Positions 61,317-64,000 of a stretch of DNA of 64,000 bases are shown here, piece after piece. This DNA is from Nymphaea colorata. Taxonomy: Eukaryota; Streptophyta; Magnoliopsida; Nymphaeales; Nymphaeaceae. The notes beneath the pieces are model-generated. The model saw nothing but the letters and a program-made list of their open reading frames with translations, was not told where the DNA came from and searched no databases. The position numbers and the translations under genes were made by a program. The stretch covers positions 20,642,848 to 20,706,847 of the forward strand of contig NC_045141.1 in the NCBI RefSeq assembly GCF_008831285.2. The letters are read 5' to 3'. Every line of letters begins with the position of its first letter. Positions within the stretch are counted from its first letter, which is position 1.

Positions 61317-64000
61317 CCCTCCCTCAAGTTGTGCATGGTTTTGCACCATGTACAACTTGCCTTTTAGAAACCAGAATCGTTCCTTTGTTAATCCTTTTGT
61401 AAATAAGTCTGCAACTTGTTCATCTGTACGAACATAAATAGGCTGAATTTCCTTGTCTTCCACCTTTTGTCTAACAAAGTGTTGATCAATCTCAATGTGC
61501 TTTGTTCGACCATGTTGTACGGGATTAAAGGCAATGTTAATAGCGCTTTGATTATCGCACATTAACATTGATGTTTTAATCTTTTCTCCAATGTCTTCTA
61601 GCAAATGTCTAACCCATGTAACTTCAGCAGTACCTGCAGCCATGCATCTGTATTCAGCTTCAGTGCTGGATCTTGCTACTGCCTTTTGCTTTCGACAACT
61701 CCAAGACACAAGATTACGTCCAATGAAAATACAAAAACCAGAAATGGACTTTCTTTGATCGGGATCTCCAGCCCAATCTGCATCTGTGAATGTCATAAGT
61801 TGATGTCCAGTAGTTATATTTTCACTCTTACCATAAACTAAGCCATCTCCTGCTGTCCCTTTAAGATATCTTAATATTCTTTTGACAGCATCCATGTGAG
61901 TATCTCTAGGTGCATGCATAAATTGGGATACTTGATTCACAGCATATATAATATCTGGTCTAGTAAATGTAAGATATTGAAGTGCCCCAACAATACTTCG
62001 ATATTGCGTAGGATCTTCATATAACTCCCCATCTTGAGCACTTAGTCTTTGATTTAGAACACTAGGAGTTCCAACAGGCTTACAATCAGACATACCTGAC
62101 TTTTTCAACAAATCCAACGTGTATTTCTGTTGTGTCAATGTGAGGCGATTATTGTGCCTATCAATCTCCACTCCAAGAAAGAATCGTAAATCACCAAGCT
62201 CTTTCATTTTGAAGTTTTGCATCATCAAAACTTTAGCTTCTTCTATGTGTTTTTCTGAATTGCCTGTGATAACAATATCATCAACATATATAAGAAGTAA
62301 AGTAAATATGTTTTCCTTTCGATAAATGAAAAGAGAGTGATCTAGAGGACATCTCCGAAAACCACATTCTTGAATCTTGCAAGAGAAACTGTCAAACCAC
62401 GAACGTGAGGCCTGTTTAAGTCCATAAATAGATTTTCTTAGTTTGCAAACCCATGCATGAGAGTCTCCTTTCGTGTATCCTGGAGGTTGTTCCATATATA
62501 CTTCCTCCCTTAAATCACCATGAAGAAAAGCATTCTTCACGTCCATTTGATGTAGTCTCCATCCATATTCAACTGCCAATGATATAATCACGCGAATTGT
62601 TCCCATTTTGATCACAGGGCTGAATGTCTCATCATAATCTTCTCCATATTGTTGTGTAAACCCTTTTGCTACTAACCTTGCTTTGTGTCTTTCTATGCTG
62701 CCGTCAGGTTTGTATTTAATTTTGTATACCCATTTGGAGCCCACTACGTTCTTTTCGTGTGGCCTCGGAACGATCTCCCATGTTCCACATTCATGCAAGG
62801 CATCCATTTCTTCTTTCATAGCCTTTCTCCAATGATGTGATTTTGATGCTTCATCAAATGAAGTAGGTTCTTCCTCCTTGCCAACTTTTGCCATGAATAA
62901 CTGAAAATCAAGTGATAAAGAATCATAGCTAACCCACCTGTGAATGGGATGACGAATGCGTTGGGATCTTCTAAGGTGGGGCATGTTGTCTTCTTCACTG
63001 TGAGCATCTCTGTCCCTTAGTCGTCGACTGTAGATAAGACCCGAATACCGATGTGCATCGTTGCTCTGTTCATTATTGTTTTCGTGATGACTTAATGACT
63101 GTGTTGGATCTTCTTGATTTTCACTTTGAGCCATATCCGACGGTTGTATTGCTCTCTCTGAATCTTCACTTTGAGGCACATCATTTTCTATAACAGGATC
63201 TGCATTGAATAACTGTGTACTGGTCCAGGGATCATAAGATTCAATGGTCATAGGCATTTCATTTGTATTATCAAAACTATGTTCATCAAAAATGACATTT
63301 CTTGAAGTTTTGATACGTTTAGTTGTTGGATCATAGCATCGAAAACCTTTATATTCATCAGCATATCCAACGAATCTACATTGAATAGCTTTGTCTTGAA
63401 ACTTGTTCCTCAAGGCAGCATCAACGTGAACATAGCATACACAACCAAAAACCTTCAAGTTCTTGTAATCAGGTTGTTTGCCTAAGAGTGTAAAATATGG
63501 CGATTTAGACATCAAGAGTGTCATAGGCAAACAATTTATTATGTATATAGCAGTATGGAAGGCTTCAGTCCACAAGGAAATGGGCACATTAGTATCATGC
63601 ATCATGCTCATGGCGCTTTCAACTATATGTCGATGTTTCCGCTCAACTACACCATTTTGTTGTGGTGTGTAAGGGCAGGAAATTTGTCTAGTTATCCCTT
63701 TTTCACGTAGAAATTCAATAAAATCAAGCGAGGAATATTCTCCCCCTCCATCACATTGAAAATGCACCACATTGGATGAAAATTTAGTTTGAATCATGGC
63801 ATAGAAGTTTCGAAATATGTGAGGTACTTCTGATTTGTGTTTCATGAAGTAAATCCAGGTGAAACGTGAGTAAGAGTCAATGAATAAGACATAATATCTT
63901 GACCCAGACATGGAATCAATAGGGGCTGGCCCCCATACATCAGAAAAAATAGTTTCAAAAGGTTTGGAAGCCCTTTGATTTATATTATGGAAAGGTAAAA
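61311..64000 (-). CDS. Copia pol polyprotein (integrase, RT, RNase H), partial
   Basis: The frame is open from the window edge to 61311, nearly 900 residues without a stop, so the element is young or still competent. Counting from the ATG at 63911, integrase has D12 (FIDSYSRFTW), D54 (QCDGGGEY) and E90 (NGVVERKHRH), an intact DDE triad. Reverse transcriptase follows (SKWVYKIKYKPDGSIERHKA, MDVKNAFLHGDL), with the catalytic YVDD in LLIYVDDIVI. RNase H shows FTDADWAGD, SSTEAEYRC and the end region HIEIDQHFVR and VADLFTKGL. The N-terminus continues past 64000; the ATG at 63911 is internal. The stop codon falls 6 nt inside the 3' LTR. Confidence 0.95.
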   Translation of the reverse strand, partial: LPFHNINQRASKPFETIFSDVWGPAPIDSMSGSRYYVLFIDSYSRFTWIYFMKHKSEVPHIFRNFYAMIQTKFSSNVVHFQCDGGGEYSSLDFIEFLREKGITRQISCPYTPQQNGVVERKHRHIVESAMSMMHDTNVPISLWTEAFHTAIYIINCLPMTLLMSKSPYFTLLGKQPDYKNLKVFGCVCYVHVDAALRNKFQDKAIQCRFVGYADEYKGFRCYDPTTKRIKTSRNVIFDEHSFDNTNEMPMTIESYDPWTSTQLFNADPVIENDVPQSEDSERAIQPSDMAQSENQEDPTQSLSHHENNNEQSNDAHRYSGLIYSRRLRDRDAHSEEDNMPHLRRSQRIRHPIHRWVSYDSLSLDFQLFMAKVGKEEEPTSFDEASKSHHWRKAMKEEMDALHECGTWEIVPRPHEKNVVGSKWVYKIKYKPDGSIERHKARLVAKGFTQQYGEDYDETFSPVIKMGTIRVIISLAVEYGWRLHQMDVKNAFLHGDLREEVYMEQPPGYTKGDSHAWVCKLRKSIYGLKQASRSWFDSFSCKIQECGFRRCPLDHSLFIYRKENIFTLLLIYVDDIVITGNSEKHIEEAKVLMMQNFKMKELGDLRFFLGVEIDRHNNRLTLTQQKYTLDLLKKSGMSDCKPVGTPSVLNQRLSAQDGELYEDPTQYRSIVGALQYLTFTRPDIIYAVNQVSQFMHAPRDTHMDAVKRILRYLKGTAGDGLVYGKSENITTGHQLMTFTDADWAGDPDQRKSISGFCIFIGRNLVSWSCRKQKAVARSSTEAEYRCMAAGTAEVTWVRHLLEDIGEKIKTSMLMCDNQSAINIAFNPVQHGRTKHIEIDQHFVRQKVEDKEIQPIYVRTDEQVADLFTKGLTKERFWFLKGKLYMVQNHAQLEGGC

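Larger units (their letters stand above)
60839..64000 (-). mobile_element. Ty1/Copia LTR retrotransposon, 3' half
   Basis: From the window end the minus strand reads integrase, reverse transcriptase and RNase H, then the polypurine tract TTGAGGGAGGG, then the 3' LTR (61316-60839). Integrase before reverse transcriptase defines Ty1/Copia. It lies antisense to SDP6 and apparently in its second intron. gag, protease and the 5' LTR must lie beyond 64000. Confidence 0.92.

Noticed and set aside
63700-63911. ATG at 63911 as the true start of the Copia polyprotein
   Set aside because: The frame remains open upstream to the window edge and encodes further integrase-type sequence (FETIFSDVWGPAP), so this Met is internal.

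Overview
The window is nuclear DNA of a flowering plant. Its genes have many GT-AG introns, encode typical plant proteins, and sit among LTR retrotransposon remnants, MITE-like insertions and (CT/GA)n and (AT)n microsatellites. Dense dispersed repeats and kilobase-scale introns suggest a medium-sized or large genome. I cannot name the species; a non-grass angiosperm is only an impression.

Layout. (1) 1-6.6 kb: no recognisable coding sequence, several local tandem duplications. (2) 6612-6926 (-): small one-zinc-finger protein with a probable 5'UTR intron. (3) 9.7-16.8 kb (+): RMD5-type subunit of the GID/CTLH E3 ubiquitin ligase, whose intron-free CDS lies behind a probable 5.7 kb 5'UTR intron. 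(4) 17.6-18.1 kb (+): truncated condensation-domain acyltransferase-like relic. (5) 19190-27619 (-): four-exon 2-oxoglutarate/Fe(II) dioxygenase with a solo LTR in intron 2. (6) 27.6-33.5 kb: repeat-rich intergenic DNA. (7) 33539-41095 (-): nine-exon class III serine carboxypeptidase. (8) 42906-56153 (-): eleven-exon organellar methionyl-tRNA formyltransferase, with a GC-AG first intron, a 34-nt microexon, a hAT-like MITE against a splice donor and a solo LTR. (9) 58995-60623 (+): first two exons of FAD-dependent mitochondrial glycerol-3-phosphate dehydrogenase (SDP6). (10) 60839-64000 (-): a Copia retrotransposon with an open pol frame and its 3' LTR, apparently inserted in SDP6 intron 2 and running off the window.

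The genes are unrelated housekeeping or metabolic loci, as is normal for a plant chromosome: protein turnover (RMD5, carboxypeptidase), organellar translation initiation (formyltransferase), mitochondrial redox and lipid metabolism (SDP6) and specialised metabolism or hormone oxidation (dioxygenase). I found no new multi-gene system. The most interesting observations concern gene architecture: a tandem duplication across the end of carboxypeptidase exon 5 that creates a second, in-frame splice donor; transposons inserted beside splice sites; and three LTR-derived insertions within introns. Exon structures were built by hand from splice motifs, phase continuity and family similarity.
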